From Ligula intestinalis (lineage: Eukaryota; Platyhelminthes; Cestoda; Diphyllobothriidea; Diphyllobothriidae), in the NCBI GenBank assembly GCA_036362985.1, contig JAYGXS010000004.1, positions 4,827,105-4,891,104 on the forward strand: a DNA stretch of 64,000 nucleotides. Direction: 5' to 3'. The position numbers were made by a program, and so were the translations under genes. The number at the start of each line of letters is the position of its first letter. The stretch's first letter is position 1. Positions 1 through 12,000 of the stretch are shown piece after piece. The notes beneath the pieces are model-generated. The model had not been told where the DNA came from. It saw only the letters and a list, made by a program, of their open reading frames with translations, and did no database searches.

Positions 1-60
1 CAGGGTTATGCTTGGCTGATGAAGGCTAATAAGCCCGAAACAGTTCTGTATCAAGTTACC
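1..60 (+). repeat. SINE tail fragment
   Basis: The first 50 bases resemble the 3' body of the tRNA-derived SINE found elsewhere in the window (a GGCTGATGA..GCTAATAAGCC block; compare 22881-22920). The tRNA-like head would lie off the left edge. Confidence 0.35.
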
Positions 61-83
61 CCCAGATGCTGTCATACCCCACT

Positions 84-84
<1 letters not shown>

Positions 85-124
<40 letters not shown>

Positions 125-135
125 TTATATATATA
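85..135. repeat. (AT)n microsatellite
   Basis: Near-perfect AT dinucleotide run with two TTT interruptions. Confidence 0.9.
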
Positions 136-199
136 ACCAGAAAATAGCCGATCCATTTCAAACCACGTAGGAATTAATGGTCAAAATTTAAGCTGCTGG

Positions 200-1360
200 A
201 TAACGGCCCATGTGTAAATTCCACTTATTGCTGAAGAATATTTAAGTTCAGTGGTGGAAATCGGATAGAGCCGAATAGCCAAATATTTGGAAATATATTT
301 CAATGGGAGCCAGACAACATATTTAACGATTGAATTTAATTAATAGTGAGTATAATGTTCTGAGTCCGGCTGGCGTGCACATAGTGCAGCGCGTGGTTGG
401 TCAAGATCAAATTTATTTTCCTACGCATCTCGCCGACGACACCTCATTGAAAGAACCAAAATCACAAAATATGAAGTTAAAAATTCCAATTTTGCCTTAG
501 AGACCCTGATACAATCACCACACCAGACTCGCGGGCCATACGTTCCCAACCACTGAGTAAGGCGCAGGAACTTTCTTAATTAATGCACCATCAGACAAAT
601 ACAATAATATCGGGGAGGGTAAAGTCAACAAAATTTTAAGCAACCAATCAGTTGTAATTAGGGAGAATGGGGTAGAGGTTTTAAGGGATCAAAGGGGTCG
701 AATTCTACTCTAAATTAGGGAATAGAGGAGGGAAAGTGGGCAGGGGATATTCAAGTATAAATTTCACTGAAGGTCTATTTTCAAATGCTATTGTTTGTGC
801 TCGAATTTTGGAATGATTGGGCCTTCCACAATTCACAAATTTAAGTCCATATACTTTAAGCGAAATTTTAACGTTTTTTGAGATGTTTTACTTTTCCGAG
901 GATGCCGACATTTCTGAACAATATAATGCTGCTTTGATATTTTGATTCACTTCACGTCACTCATTATTTCAAAGATCTTGTGCCAGTTTGCGAGTAACCA
1001 GCAATAATTCCTAAATTTCGGTATTTTTAATAAGTCAAATAGTTTATGAAAAAATAATATTTGTAATTTTTTCCGCAAAAGCGTCCTCCATTGATTATGA
1101 ATAAAATCAGACAGACAAATCATGCAACAATAAAAGATCAATAGCGATCCATAATGCCTGAACACTACAGATGAGGAATTGTCCTTTAACACGTCGCAAA
1201 ATGTAAGCATAATTTAAATTCTTTCAACACGGGGCTGGCATTTTGAGGCAACAAAAATGGATTTATACTGGGCGCACAAGACCGGCCAATGCATGTATAA
1301 GACATTTGTGTGTTAATGGAGATTAGAAAAAAATTGGCGGATCTGTTTGAAATGTATGTA
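200..1360. other. AT-rich, no gene seen
   Basis: Only short reading frames without codon bias or recognisable domains. I see no repeat that recurs in the window. Confidence 0.5.
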
Positions 1361-1364
1361 CACT

Positions 1365-2175
1365 AAAAATGGCTACTCGAGTAATATGCACATTTTTTAT
1401 TGCTTTTGACTGCCTTTATTAATTCAGATTTATTTTATAGAAAACATGCTCGGAAAAATTTTTTTACTGGTTTGGTTGCAGAGTATGCCTTCTTAAAATG
1501 TAAGGCTAGAGGAAAGGGTATCTTTCAGTCATTAAAATATTTCTGAATTTCCGAATAATTTTGAGACCTACCAACTGCTACACGCGAATTCAAGGTTTAC
1601 AAACTGCGCGCTCTTTGTATCCTGTTTAAGGAAAAGTACTTTTTGCCTACGGTTTGACGAAGTCATGTATTTCTGATAAAATGTTGCAATGGATACAGAT
1701 CATGCTGTATACATTATAGGCAGCATGGCTAAATTGGCGGATACGACATATTATGAATGAACACCTCACAAACGTAAAAAATCTCATAAGTATATATTTT
1801 TCTAAAACCGGAGGATACTCCTTCTTCAAGCATAAGATTTAACGAAAGCGAATTTGCTAGCAAGTGAGTATGAAAACATAATTTCTTCATGGAACGCTCC
1901 ATAAAATATATTTGAATTTATAAAGGTAATTAAAATCAATGGTAAAAGTGCAAACTAGTGAAGTCAACAGTTTTTACAGTGCATACTTTTGTCAGTGGTC
2001 AAAAAGAAGGTTACTTAAAAGCCGATAGCCTACCGAGACTGAATTAATTTGAGAATATGCTACAATATTATCAGTATTACAACCTTACTCAATGTCATGC
2101 AGCGCGTGAGTATCAACCCTTCGCAAATGTCGGCGTGTTGCACAAATTCAGAGCCAAATTGTATTGCGCCCTCTG
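1365..2175 (+). repeat. dispersed repeat, copy A (internal block inverted)
   Basis: Flanks 1365-1511 and 1825-2175 align collinearly with 39150-39304 and 39620-39945. Shared landmarks are the TTTTGACTGCCT block, ATATTTGAATTTATAAAGG and the GTCGGCGTGTTGCAC region. The middle block 1512-1824 matches 39305-39619 only as its reverse complement. It has no coding capacity and its repeat class is unknown. Confidence 0.75.
1512..1824 (-). repeat. inverted-repeat-bounded block, flipped orientation
   Basis: The left end starts GAAAGGGTATCTTTC. The right end reads, on the minus strand, GAAGGAGTATCC followed by a GGTTTTAGAAAAAT stretch. The ends are imperfect inverted repeats of roughly 30 bp. The block could be a MITE-like element or a segment flipped by recombination between its ends. 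Confidence 0.65.
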
Positions 2176-2461
2176 TGTGCCCATTATCTTTATCCGCAGC
2201 TGTCTCTGAAAGTATGTTGATGCGCAAATCCCAAGCGTCATGCGAGTGAAGCATCTATTTCCAGTGAAAAGGAAGACTTCAACATCACAGCTTTAGAAGT
2301 ATCAAAGTCTTCCATATGCGCTGTAACACAGCAAATGCCTACGTAGTTAATTTATTAATTTATGATAGTTTATGTGGCCCCCTCAATACGACGAGAGAAG
2401 AAAAGAAGAAGAGAACGCCCGCAATAGAGTCTTTGGCGCAAAGACTCAGGTACTAGGTCTA

Positions 2462-2640
2462 TGGTTAGTTTAGGTTAGGATAGAGAGCATCGCACGCTCC
2501 TATTTAGGTTAGCTCTGTAGCAACCTATGGTTAACTTTACCGTTAGGACTAGAGATAATGTTAACTGTACGGTTAAAGACAGGGCTCGTGAGAGCTGTTA
2601 GATTAGGGTTAGGGTTAATATTCAAGCTCCGGTTTGGCTT
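2462..2640 (+). repeat. degenerate TTAGGG/GGTTA-rich tract
   Basis: Scattered GGTTAG, TTTAGG and TTAGGGTTAGGG units, best at 2603-2622. Only about two perfect telomere units occur, so this is interstitial telomere-like sequence, not a chromosome end. Confidence 0.5.
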
Positions 2641-4279
2641 AGTATAATAACATGGGAATTTGTACCCTTCGTGGAATTGTGCGCAGTTACCTTTCTTACA
2701 TTTGGACAGGCATTCCGACTCCCGTGTCCCTTTTAGAGGGTCACATAAGTAATCCTAACCATGTATTATTCCATCTAAGGCAGTTTACCGTTTGGTAGAA
2801 GGTTTTATTGAAATAACACATTCTGAGCTTGAGTGGCTTCCTACTTTTATCATGAAAACCATTATGTCTAAGCCGTGTGATTACACATTTTTGACTTCAG
2901 TCAACTTATTAACGTACTGCCCACCGAGGAACGTTATCATTTTACTGTTAGTCACTGACGCCACTTGCGCATCCACTAATCGACATTTTATTTCATACTC
3001 CAAAGTTAAGTTTAGGTTGCTTTGTCACTTTTTTATTCGCTTTCTTTGTTGATTCTTTTGCACCACTGCACACAATTAACATCTACCCTGTTTCATGTGG
3101 AAAGAAACATCACATCTTTTAATGTTACATGGCCATTGACTCCAACTACCCGAAGAAGTCTTTCTTACAAGTTCATGACAGCATTGCTTGCTTAGTTCCT
3201 TTCCACCACATCTAAATCATGCCTATAGCAACCAGTTTCGTGAGAAGGAACTTTCATTTTCATTTTGCCGGGAAGCCATACGAGACTGGAAATAAGCAGT
3301 TTGGTAATGAATGACCAACGCTGCGATTGACTATCAAACTGGCCACCAACAGAAGTAACAGGAACTAACTTACAGAGTCACAAATCCAGACAATGAATAG
3401 TGCTCGTTTTGTCACTGGTGGTAACCTAAGGGGTATTACGGATAAGGGCTTGCTTCGAAAAAAAATAAGGATTCGCGTCGTATAAAGCTCAAGCTTGGCT
3501 TTTACACAGACCTAGCAGATTGAAAAGAGGGACGTACGCTTTATTTTGAAAAAATTCAACCCCACATTTTTACCAAAACCATCTTCCATTCACCGTTTTT
3601 GACCTATTCTAGAAGCTAACTGAGAGGTCTCGCTATAAATATATGTCAAACTTAGAAAAACTGTATGGATGTCACGGCTGTTGACCTGCGAACCGATCTG
3701 CTAAAATGACCTAATGAATGTTTATTACTGCATGTACTGTAAGTGTGGCATTTTTAGAAAAAATTCTACTTTTGAAAGCATTTTGAGAAGTTATTCAGTT
3801 ATTAGCACCTGTGACTCAGTTCTCGATGCTTTATATGCATTGATTTAATTGACGATAGAATCAAATTCCAGGTTTCACTTTCAGTTAGTCCCCTGGCGTC
3901 CTTATCTTCTTGGTTTACTTACGGACGTACAAACAAGGTTTTCTCTCAGCGATGCAATACAAATGGCGTCTTCTTTTCAAAAGAAGGCTGACTGCTTAAC
4001 ACAGTGTAATTAGCTTTTCAACCAAACTAAAATAGCCTACGTTAAGTACAAACCTACTGATTGCCAGAAAGTGGATCTAGGAGAGCAGGTACTACCAGTT
4101 CAAATGTAAATTAAGATTTCTTGGAATATTGTTGTACGTTTCAGTCGCTTTTGTCCTGTAGATCTATAGGAGCTAAGGCTACGACGGTTATGGCCTTAAC
4201 ACCTACAATCTTCCAGACCCTGGTTCCTTAGGAGATAGGAGAGAAGACGGTGGAAAAGCGAAAGTAGACGGAACAGTGT
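2641..4279. other. no gene seen
   Basis: Unique-looking AT-rich sequence. The 86-codon frame at 2792-3052 has no family signature and no splice context. Confidence 0.45.
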
Positions 4280-4760
4280 ATTGTTTACAGAAAAGTTATG
4301 GGAAAGTTGCCAGTCCATCCGGCATGGCTGTATGGCCGGAGGGTGCATGAGCGCGCGGCCTCCAACCCGTCTGGCTCAGAGCCGATTTCCAAGTCAGGTC
4401 TTTGAGTAGGCGGGCCAGAAGACAGAGAGAGATAGCTTTCGTTGGCTAGGTCGGCCTGGAGATTTTGGGCGGAGAGGCAACTTGCGTCAGGCACGCGTGC
4501 AAGCTCCCATTCGTCACCTGTTTTTTGAGTGTAGATGCGGGGACCGTGATTGGCTGATCGAGGCGTCAAAAACCGCGTCGGCGAGCCATTGGGAAAGTGC
4601 ACTTCGATGCGAGCTAGTCAGCCAGGCACGAGCCGCTACAGACCCCTCGAGACCGCTTACACGAACGGGAAATGCTCGGTTGCCACAAATGGATGGATTT
4701 GGTTTCAGGTCGATGGAAATTCATCGCGGTATACTTCTGAATGGCACAAAAAGTAAATTT
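4280..4760. other. GC-rich island, unassigned
   Basis: Markedly more GC- and CpG-rich than its flanks, with overlapping open frames on both strands, which is expected of GC-rich non-coding DNA. No domain is recognisable. It could be part of an old repeat or a promoter-type island; the sequence does not decide. Confidence 0.3.
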
Positions 4761-5611
4761 GACCATTTAAGATGAAGCCTATTTTACCCATATCAATTTT
4801 AACGGAAAGCATGAGGTTTCACGAACCTATATTGACCTACATGTCTTGAATCTCTAGTCAACGCAAGTCGTCAGTAAAGTCGTAAGCCAAGGCGGTAAGG
4901 CTAAGAATTTTGTGTTCCGAATCCTCCACTGCTTAATCTGAATGGGCGCGGCGGGTGCAGCTGGATCGCAATGACAACCACAGCCAAACAACCCTTCCAC
5001 GCGTTAAAACACACGAACTGGTAGTAAATGTACGTTCCAGGATATTGGAAGGATTTCACCTCAATAAGGGGCCTATAAGAGTTACATTTAGATGGAACCA
5101 TAACAGCCTGTCGCTCAGTTCTAAGAATTGTCCAGTTATTCCGTAAGTTGACAAACTTCTTAACCATGAACCTAAGTGTGTCTTGAGCGTTTCAAATGCG
5201 TCCTAATTATTACAATCAAGGGTATATAAATATGCCATGAGTATCCATTCTCCAGTTTTAGCATCCTTGAACGCAACGTATCTCTTTTGCGCGCGTTTGC
5301 TGTCCGAATTTGCTAATCAACTGCAGATTTTTCACACAAACCGAAGGCATGGAGGCTTCAATCAAAGGAGGGCATCAATAAAAACAGGTAGAGATAGATG
5401 TGCCTGATTTTGAAAATATAATTCTACAGTTTGCGAAAATTCCTTTTTTAAATATCAGAAGATTAAATTGGCGAGTGCACGTTAGCTTTCGATGAATTCG
5501 CTTCAGGCCTGGATATTTATATAGTAATTAAATAAATAAACAATGCTAGTTGGCGGAAAGATGTAACGTTTTTGTTGTCAAGAGCGTCTCCATCCCATTG
5601 GCACACACAAA

Positions 5612-6890
5612 CCTCGATTATATAGGCTACCTACGATTCATAAAGATGGCGTGCTCGTTCATCCGATCGTAGATATGAGAAACTTGCCATACCACGCGAT
5701 AGAAAAATGACTGGTGGACCAACTTAAACTCATACAGAGTCAAATACCAGCAGACAGCCTCCGAAACACCTTTAAATTCGTGGACGGCGTGAAAGACCTC
5801 GACCTGAACGGAGTGATGATGTTTTCACCACATGTCTCGTCCTTTTTTACAGTTGATTATATCAGTGAACTCATTACCTTGGATCCGCAGCACATAGGAA
5901 TGCCGGTAAATGCACTCAAGAAGTTACTCATAAAGTGTAATTTGAATGTACAATTCCTATTTGACAAAAACCTGTACACGCAGTTGGACGGAGTAGCTAT
6001 GGACCTGCTCCTGGGCCCGCTTCTAGCAAATATATTCATGAGCACACTAGAAGCCTCACACCTTTGCCAGCAGATAAATAATCTGCCGTACTACAGACGG
6101 TGCGTAGACGATATATTAACGGTTGCATCTGAACAAGCCAACATTTCAGTTGTACTGAACAGGCACACACGTCCATAAAATTTACGTTTGATGAAGAACA
6201 GTCCCGGTCGCTCCCATTTCTCAATATACTTTTGAGCAAAAGGTCTGACTGGAATATTCAGCGTTGGGTCTATCGTAAGAGGACGTTGTCTGGGCAATAT
6301 ACCATTTTTTGCTAGTTTTGTACCGTTGAACTTCAAACGAAATTCAGTAAGATGTTTGACGTAAAGGGCTAGAATGGTTGTTTCGATCGATAGCATCGAA
6401 GAAGAGCTTAAGATGGTAGAAAGCATTTTTCGACGAAATGGGTACCTTAGTCGATTTATTGCCAAGAACATGGCTGAAAGGCAGCCACGGTAGCAGAGAA
6501 GAAACAAATCTTCACCAGGATCCCATTTTAAGGGGACGTACCAAGCAAACTCCTTAGAAAGCGTCTGAGCCAAACTGCATCGAAAACCTTTCCAGCATCC
6601 AATGCACATAAACTTTTCTCAACTACGCCCATCCTATACGGAGAGGTTAAGGACAAACTATCAGCCCAGACCACATCTATGTGCATCTGCTCATTCACCT
6701 ACTCCTGTGGGGCAGAATATATTGGTCACACGAGGTGGCGTCTCTCCAAGAGAGTACGAGAACACCTTCCGGTATTGTTAGAGAAGGAGCACATAAAAGG
6801 CATTAATATTTCTAGTTAAGCGCACATAGTAGACTCAAACCATCCCGTGGCTGCTAGAGAGGCTTTCTGAGTGGTTTTCATGGTGCCATC
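5612..6890 (+). pseudogene. Penelope-like element, RT + GIY-YIG, decayed (lineage 2)
   Basis: Reverse transcriptase and endonuclease of a PLE. At 5612-5707 the frame reads a GLPKIHKDG-like segment (here RLPTIHKDGVLVHPIVDM), then a TGA stop. The longest open piece (5714-6178, 154 aa) has the fingers/palm region, DGVAMDLLLGPLLANIF (motif B region, residues 92-108, where lineage members usually have GSP after AM) and YRRCVDDIL (motif C, residues 127-135). Motif A is damaged: MMFSPHVSSFFT has His where the catalytic Asp belongs, and the following residues are shortened. After a frameshift, SLPFLNILLS continues the RT, and at about 6640-6890 a GIY-YIG domain appears (CGAEYIGHTRWRLSKRVREHL). Several stops and frameshifts make it non-functional. 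The 3' end is shared with 21036-21410 and 35220-35420. Confidence 0.88.
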
Positions 6891-7330
6891 CAGCTACTCA
6901 AAATGCATTGGACAAGCTTTGTTGGCTGTAGCAGAAGCAGCTACCATGAGGCTACGCAGACCGAGACTGCACGCACGAAAGAACTTTGTAACGGGGCCGC
7001 AGTTACAATGGGTGAAAGTCGCTAATACGACCTCACAGGACCTGCGACTGGCCTTGGGAACGCCCCCTCCCCCCAACTCCTCTCCGCTCCCACCCCCAGA
7101 GACGGACTTGTCCCCAATTCAGCCGCGCACATCTTATCACCTGTCGTGGACACCGGTCGACCTGGACACCGACATTTTGACCTCAATTCCCCCCAGCTCC
7201 GCCCCTGACAACAGCTACACTACAGCTTTCCACCAACAACCATAAGCTATTTATGTCATTGCAATGCAAATGTACAGGTCTGAAGAGAATTTATCGAAAG
7301 CTAACGTATGCTCGCCAATTTATCTTCTGA
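6891..7330 (+). repeat. 3' end/UTR of the lineage-2 PLE
   Basis: Pro-rich, C-rich tail, then a TTTATT..AATGTACAGGTCTGAAGA block and a GCTCGCCAATTTATCTTCTGA end. The same sequence order recurs at 21210-21410 and 35250-35420, which defines the element's 3' terminus. The open frame 6871-7245 is the read-through of this region, not a separate gene. Confidence 0.7.
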
Positions 7331-8140
7331 TATTCTATTATTTTTAGCAAAAACGTCCCTATTCACAGTAATCAAAAGTTGGCACACAAGTCATGTAATA
7401 CCGGAATATCACAAACATTGCATCATGACCGAACACTGCAATTTCCAACATCATGATGCGTTGTCCTTTAAAGGAATCACAAAATTGCGGCAAAGTCGGA
7501 ACTCCTTCAAAATTGTGTCAGCAGCTTATTTTTGCAGGTTGAATAAACAAAGAGGCATACAGTAGGCCAACCGATGTATAAGTACTTTTGAGAGCATTCA
7601 AACTATCAAGGTCCATACTAAGCAGTAGGCTGTTTCAGTATCGCCGTTATAGGACAAAGTAATAACAAATCTGATATGTACATTTTATACCTCAGCAGGT
7701 AGGCGAAAGGAAGGCCGATTTTTGAAGGCAACAACTTCATTCAATGCCGGCAGAAACAGCGAATCCCCTAGTATGTCATCTCTACTTTATTTATAGGGAT
7801 CTGGCCATTTTTGAACAGCCCTGCCGATAAGCGTTCTGGAACGGTGTGCCGCACGCTGATTGGTTGGTTCCCCCAATGTAATGCCTTCGCGCACCCGTGG
7901 GACAGAAGGCGTCACACGTGCTCGAGGCAACAGCGCACGCTAATTGGATGATGGGCTGCCGACGGGTATGACGCAGCTGACCGAGTCGGCTGCGGCGCCG
8001 GCTGTCACGTGTCCGCTGCAGCGTAGGCCGCGAGCTAATTGCGGTTCCCGTCTCCGTGTCATACGCATTCGTATTCAAACACGGTCAGTGGGCGCCCCCT
8101 CTACCAGGACTAATGTATCCAATCGTACATGACATGGCAA
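7331..8140. other. unassigned; GC-rich part 7791-8135
   Basis: Positions 7791-8135 are GC-rich with several CCAAT/ATTGG-type boxes and an AATAAA at about 8141-8146. The layout resembles an LTR or promoter, but I see no terminal repeat partner, primer-binding site or gene beside it. Confidence 0.25.
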
Positions 8141-8159
8141 TAAACTCGTGGCCCAATAG

Positions 8160-8265
8160 TTGAGGCAGGTTTGAGCCTCAGGGCTTGCATTCCTGAGGCG
8201 GGACATGGTTGTCCACTGATGAGCCCGAAATGGCTATTGAAATGTGTCTTGTGTTTGCCAGAAAT
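8160..8265 (+). repeat. SINE fragment
   Basis: A degraded B-box-like GGTTTGAGCCTC is followed by the family's GATGAGCCCGAAATGGC tail. The head is lost. Confidence 0.45.
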
Positions 8266-8339
8266 TTCGATTCATGTTTATTTATAGGAGAATATTACCT
8301 AAAAAAAGAAAGGACAGACTGAAAAGGCAAGTTGTTGCT

Positions 8340-8440
8340 TATTAGTCATCATCAGCCAGCTATACCCGACCCGGAGGTCCAAAGTGGATCGGTGAGCGCC
8401 AGATCACCAATGTCCATGATTTCGATCGAAACCGGTAACA
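8340..8440 (-). repeat. SINE fragment
   Basis: ATTAGTCATCATCAGCCAG..CATACCC-like order is the reverse complement of the SINE body also seen at 22535-22575 and 51225-51260. Confidence 0.5.
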
Positions 8441-8444
8441 AAAG

Positions 8445-8600
8445 GGGCTCGTAACTCAATAGCTTAGAGCGTTGGATATCAAACCAATAGGTTGCGGGTT
8501 CGAGCCTCTGGAAGTGCACAAGCAGAGTTTAGGTATGATTAACTGATGACAGCTGCTAAGCCAGAACTAGCCATTCCGGCCTACCTTGCCCTTGTCGACA
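8445..8600 (+). repeat. tRNA-derived SINE
   Basis: The head looks like a tRNA: A-box region TAACTCAATAGCTTAGAGCG (8452-8471) and a B box GGTTCGAGCC (8497-8506) at tRNA spacing. Next comes the family body with ACTGATGACAGCTGCTAAGCC and a GCCATTCC block. The acceptor stem does not close and no anticodon arm is convincing, so this is a SINE head and not a tRNA gene. Confidence 0.75.
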
Positions 8601-9512
8601 ATGTTCTAAAAGATGACTGCGCCAATCCACCACTATTTCTATATAACATTGTTTTTTGAGATTCTGACAAAGCTGCTAGTTAAAATCTCCTCCCTTTCTG
8701 TTCTGATGTATGACACCGCCGTCAGGAATTTGGTTAGTCCATGAATCCCCAGCGCCCTCTATATGGTTCCTGGTATGTGCAATCTCAAGTTAATAATTTC
8801 GGAGAATTATGTCATGATAATAAGCTTTAAGTGTGAGATGCGAAAGTATAATGCATAGTTTAGTGTTGATCAATAATTACTGTGGAACTTGATATTTTAT
8901 CACAATAAAACTTTTGCAACTTATGTTTGGCAGAAAACTACACTTTTTTATTATTTTCCTGGCAAATTAAAGCACAAATGAATACCAAAGTTAAAGGCAA
9001 GGGTAACTACTGGAATAGGAAATGGCCCGAGTTTAAGGTAACGTGCACTTGCAATTTTATTTGTGAACATTTTGCTGGATAAAAATATTTAGAAACACAC
9101 TCTGTGGAAAAAGAGTTCATTACGAAATGAAATAGGTGAATACATATCGGCACGGGAAGAACCATATTGATTCCCACCATTACATCGCACATACTGTCCA
9201 TCCCTTTCTCCAAGTCGCTCTGTGACTGCCTGCGAGAGCTCTGCAGTAAATATTGGGGCACAACGAGTCATTCATGTCCACTAGCCAGAGCCATGGGTCC
9301 CGTACTATCAACTTGCTGTACATGTCTTTTTATCCGAATCGTACACTTTTCTTTCAAAAAATCTAATTTTAAGCATCGTTCCCTCACCTTCAAGAAGATC
9401 ATGCACGAGTAGATTAGAATGACGACAATGGGATCGCTACTCTCGACTTCATCGCTAAGGCGGTCCCCCAAAAGGTCAAAATCGTAGTTATGCAACGTAC
9501 AGGCTTCAGTTT

Positions 9513-10260
9513 TTGACTCGATATGTCCACGATAATTTTGTCATCTTCAAAGGTGAAATTGTCGGACATCTAAATCCGGGTGGAACCTGAGAGCAACAGA
9601 CATTTGCCGTTCTTGGACGTCCTCCTTCATCTAAAACCCAAGGACCCCTTTGAAACGATTGTGTGTGGAAAGAAAACCAACCCACGTCTACCCCTCAGCT
9701 GCCGCAGTTGCTTTATGCCACAAACACAGTTGTGTGTGCAAACATTCTACAGTTGGACAGAGTTACATTTCAACCGGCCGAATGACGAATGGTCAGAAGT
9801 CCACTACCTTCGGTGCCTCTTCCTTGCCAGTGAGTACTCCACAAGGTTTTCTAGCGGGGCCGGCACTCAATGCCAAGTTGAAATCCGATGGAGAAATCTG
9901 TCAAAAATATAGTGAGCGTTTCTAAGGCAGTATCCGGTGCCTTCAGATCCCTCGGAATCGGCATCGCCAAACGACTGGAGTCTAAATTTCAACAGCTGAT
10001 AGTAAGAAATCATCTGCCGACTTCCTTGTAATTCCTGTGAAATTAACTACATTGGAGAGGCCGAAAAACTAATGCAGATGCGCATCGGAGATTAGATAAT
10101 GGGAATAGGACGGATGGAACATGGCACAGACTCTGGGTACACTTTCGTCTTCCCGCATATCAAAATGCTGGCCCTAACTACAAGGTAGTTAGGCAGACAA
10201 TCAAGGCCTGGCACGTGGATGCGTCCTCCATCAATCCACCAAGCCACTTAGGACAAAGCT
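9513..10260 (+). pseudogene. Penelope-like element fragment (RT C-terminus + GIY-YIG)
   Basis: RT motif C is visible as TRYVHDNFVIFKGE, with His for the first catalytic Asp. After a frameshift comes NRHLPFLDVLLHLK (the conserved LPFLDV thumb-side motif) and the C-terminal RT region (open piece 9580-9912). A degraded GIY-YIG follows: RLPCNSCEINYIGEAEKL near 10020-10075, then a late AWHVDASSINPPSHL segment typical of the domain's end. The 5' part is absent and at least three frame changes or stops are present. It belongs to the lineage of the 14.9- and 17-kb copies. Confidence 0.8.
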
Positions 10261-10383
10261 CGAAGAGAGAAAAGGAAGTATGAAGCTAAGCCAAACGTGA
10301 TTCTCAACACTGGAGAACTTACGACGGATTATACACCTTTTGGCTTTTTCGGCTAAAGCAGATTCAGGCATGCGTGACCTTCA

Positions 10384-10720
10384 TTATTTGTGAGTCATAG
10401 CGCAGTAGTTGGCTAGACAGTCTAGACAGTTGACGTGATATTTGACAACTGACGAGTCTCCAAAGGAGAAGTCACGGCTTGGCTTGCGTGAACCATCTGT
10501 GATAGTGATCTCCGACTGGTGGTCTCGGTGTGCCTTTGTTGCACGCCCTTGCTTAGGAAGCTCTGCGGATATCCACTGGATAGGCAATTCGCTCTCACAG
10601 CTTTATATCTTCTGTGCAGCGGTGTCTGTAAATGCTCCCCTACTCGGGCCGTGTACTGGATGCGCTGGGTCAACGTGGGAGCCAGATCTGGATATAGATT
10701 GAGCAGAAAAAGAAGCCGCA
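10384..10720 (-). pseudogene. Penelope-like element fragment (RT tail + start of GIY-YIG)
   Basis: The minus-strand frames read LHRRYKAVRANCLSSGYPQSFLSK..., matching the PLE region just after the palm (compare LYRRVETH..GYPRNF at 17.6 kb). After one frameshift comes VVKYHVNCLDCLANYCAMT, the Cys-x2-Cys start of the GIY-YIG domain. It ends abruptly there. It lies immediately 3' of another PLE end (10740-11165, same strand), the arrangement expected from tandem, 5'-truncated PLE insertion. Confidence 0.72.
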
Positions 10721-10739
10721 TCGATCACCTGAATCATAG

Positions 10740-11165
10740 TTTTATTAGTCTGACCTTTCGAAATCTTGCGAGAGTCCATCGCCAACGATAAAGTCGTCAA
10801 CGAAAGCAAGTAATATTTATAGGAGGAAGAGGCAGCGGACATACCTGTGCAGGGCATCATTTGCGGGTGCCAGCTCGATGCATCGGTTATCTGAGTTGTC
10901 ATCCGACGCCCAGGCTTCAATCAGCTCTCGGTCCATCTTGCTGCCGGCGCATCTGCGAAGTTTATCTCGTGACCCGCCTCGTAGGTGTGGGCCGACACTT
11001 GCAATAATGCGTCACTCCGTCGAACAGCCAGCTTTTGTTTGTGTATGCGCGAACTCAGCATGCGTCCCGTCTGTTCCGTGTAATTTATGGGGCAGTTTAG
11101 ATACGACACGTGATACACTACGTCAGACTGCTCGCTGGGATTTAATCGATCCTTGATTCTCATGA
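10740..11165 (-). pseudogene. Penelope-like element 3' fragment (GIY-YIG + terminal repeat)
   Basis: The 80-codon frame 10921-11163 reads VVYHVSYLNCPINYTEQTGR, LSSRIHKQKLAVRR and AHTYEAGHEINF: GIY as VVY, YIG as Y-T-E, with the RI(H)EH-type Arg/His pair partly kept. Downstream, at 10750-10785, lies a degenerate copy of the PLE terminal motif (stem arms GGACTC/GATTTC, GAAAG, GTC). The upstream RT is missing. Confidence 0.75.
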
Positions 11166-11469
11166 TCCGGCTGCACGTGGTAGCTCAGGCTAATAAACCG
11201 GTGATTCCGTTTATCGACACGGCTTCTTCGTGAGATGCGTGAGAGGCGAACCTTTGCCTCAGATCAGGGTACGACAGGCGTTATTCAGGTTGCGCGCCGA
11301 TTACAAATGCCGAGCACAAAGGAGGGGGGTACTGGCACGCGTAGGAACGCCTTCGGCCGCGCCAGTCACCCACGCCCGATTCCACTTCCGCCCTTCTTGT
11401 CTCTGCATTGACACCGGGCACGAGTGAATTAGGGAAAGAGTGTGACAGGTGCGGTGCAAGTCTACTATC

Positions 11470-11549
11470 AACTGAAACTAATTCACGCGTGTGGCAAGCG
11501 AAAATCCACGGTCCTTCCTAACAACTGTGGAGTTCTTCAAGGGTCTGTG
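11470..11549 (+). pseudogene. LINE RT piece, motif B region
   Basis: One frame reads STVLPNNCGVLQGSV, the (C)GVPQGS-V motif of CR1/Jockey-group non-LTR reverse transcriptases, and then loses similarity at about 11550. The continuation SILSPHLFFLY appears only at 12008, after ~450 unrelated bases. Confidence 0.5.
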
Positions 11550-12000
11550 GGATACAATGTGGTCCAGCTAGATAATAGACGAGAGAACGTATCCCAACAT
11601 GCATAAGCTAGTGGGATAGGATAAGACGTGAAAGGCCATAGTGTCAGGGAGAATTTACTAAGGTAGGAACGAGCGTAGTATGTAAGCAATAGGAGAAGTG
11701 ACTTCCAGACGAGTGCAGGCCAGCCATGAATGAGCCGGAGTCCAGAGAGTCTGCAACCGAACAGTGAGTCGTCGGCCCTGGAAGTGAATGAGCGTAAACA
11801 AATCGTCCGAATCTCGGGCACTGGTCTAACCTTGAGAAGTGGTTGGCTAGTGATACTAGACTGCCTTGAGAAAGCCAGACAGGAGTGACCTTGAACGGAG
11901 GCCTTGACTATGGTGCCTTGCGGACGTGTGGTGGTCACGCCAGACGTGACCTAGTCCGCGCGGCGTCCGAGGAAAGCATCACTAAGAAAGGGGGTCGCTA
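11550..12000. mobile_element. candidate insertion splitting the LINE RT
   Basis: This segment separates the two halves of the LINE motif. A CAAGGGTCT at the left edge and an ACAGGTCT at the right edge are compatible with a short target duplication. I do not recognise the inserted sequence. The open frame 11537-11938 on the minus strand has no known signature. Confidence 0.35.

Noticed and set aside
8445..8520. tRNA gene
   Set aside because: A and B boxes are present but no closing acceptor stem or clear anticodon arm, and the sequence continues into a repeated body. It is a SINE head.
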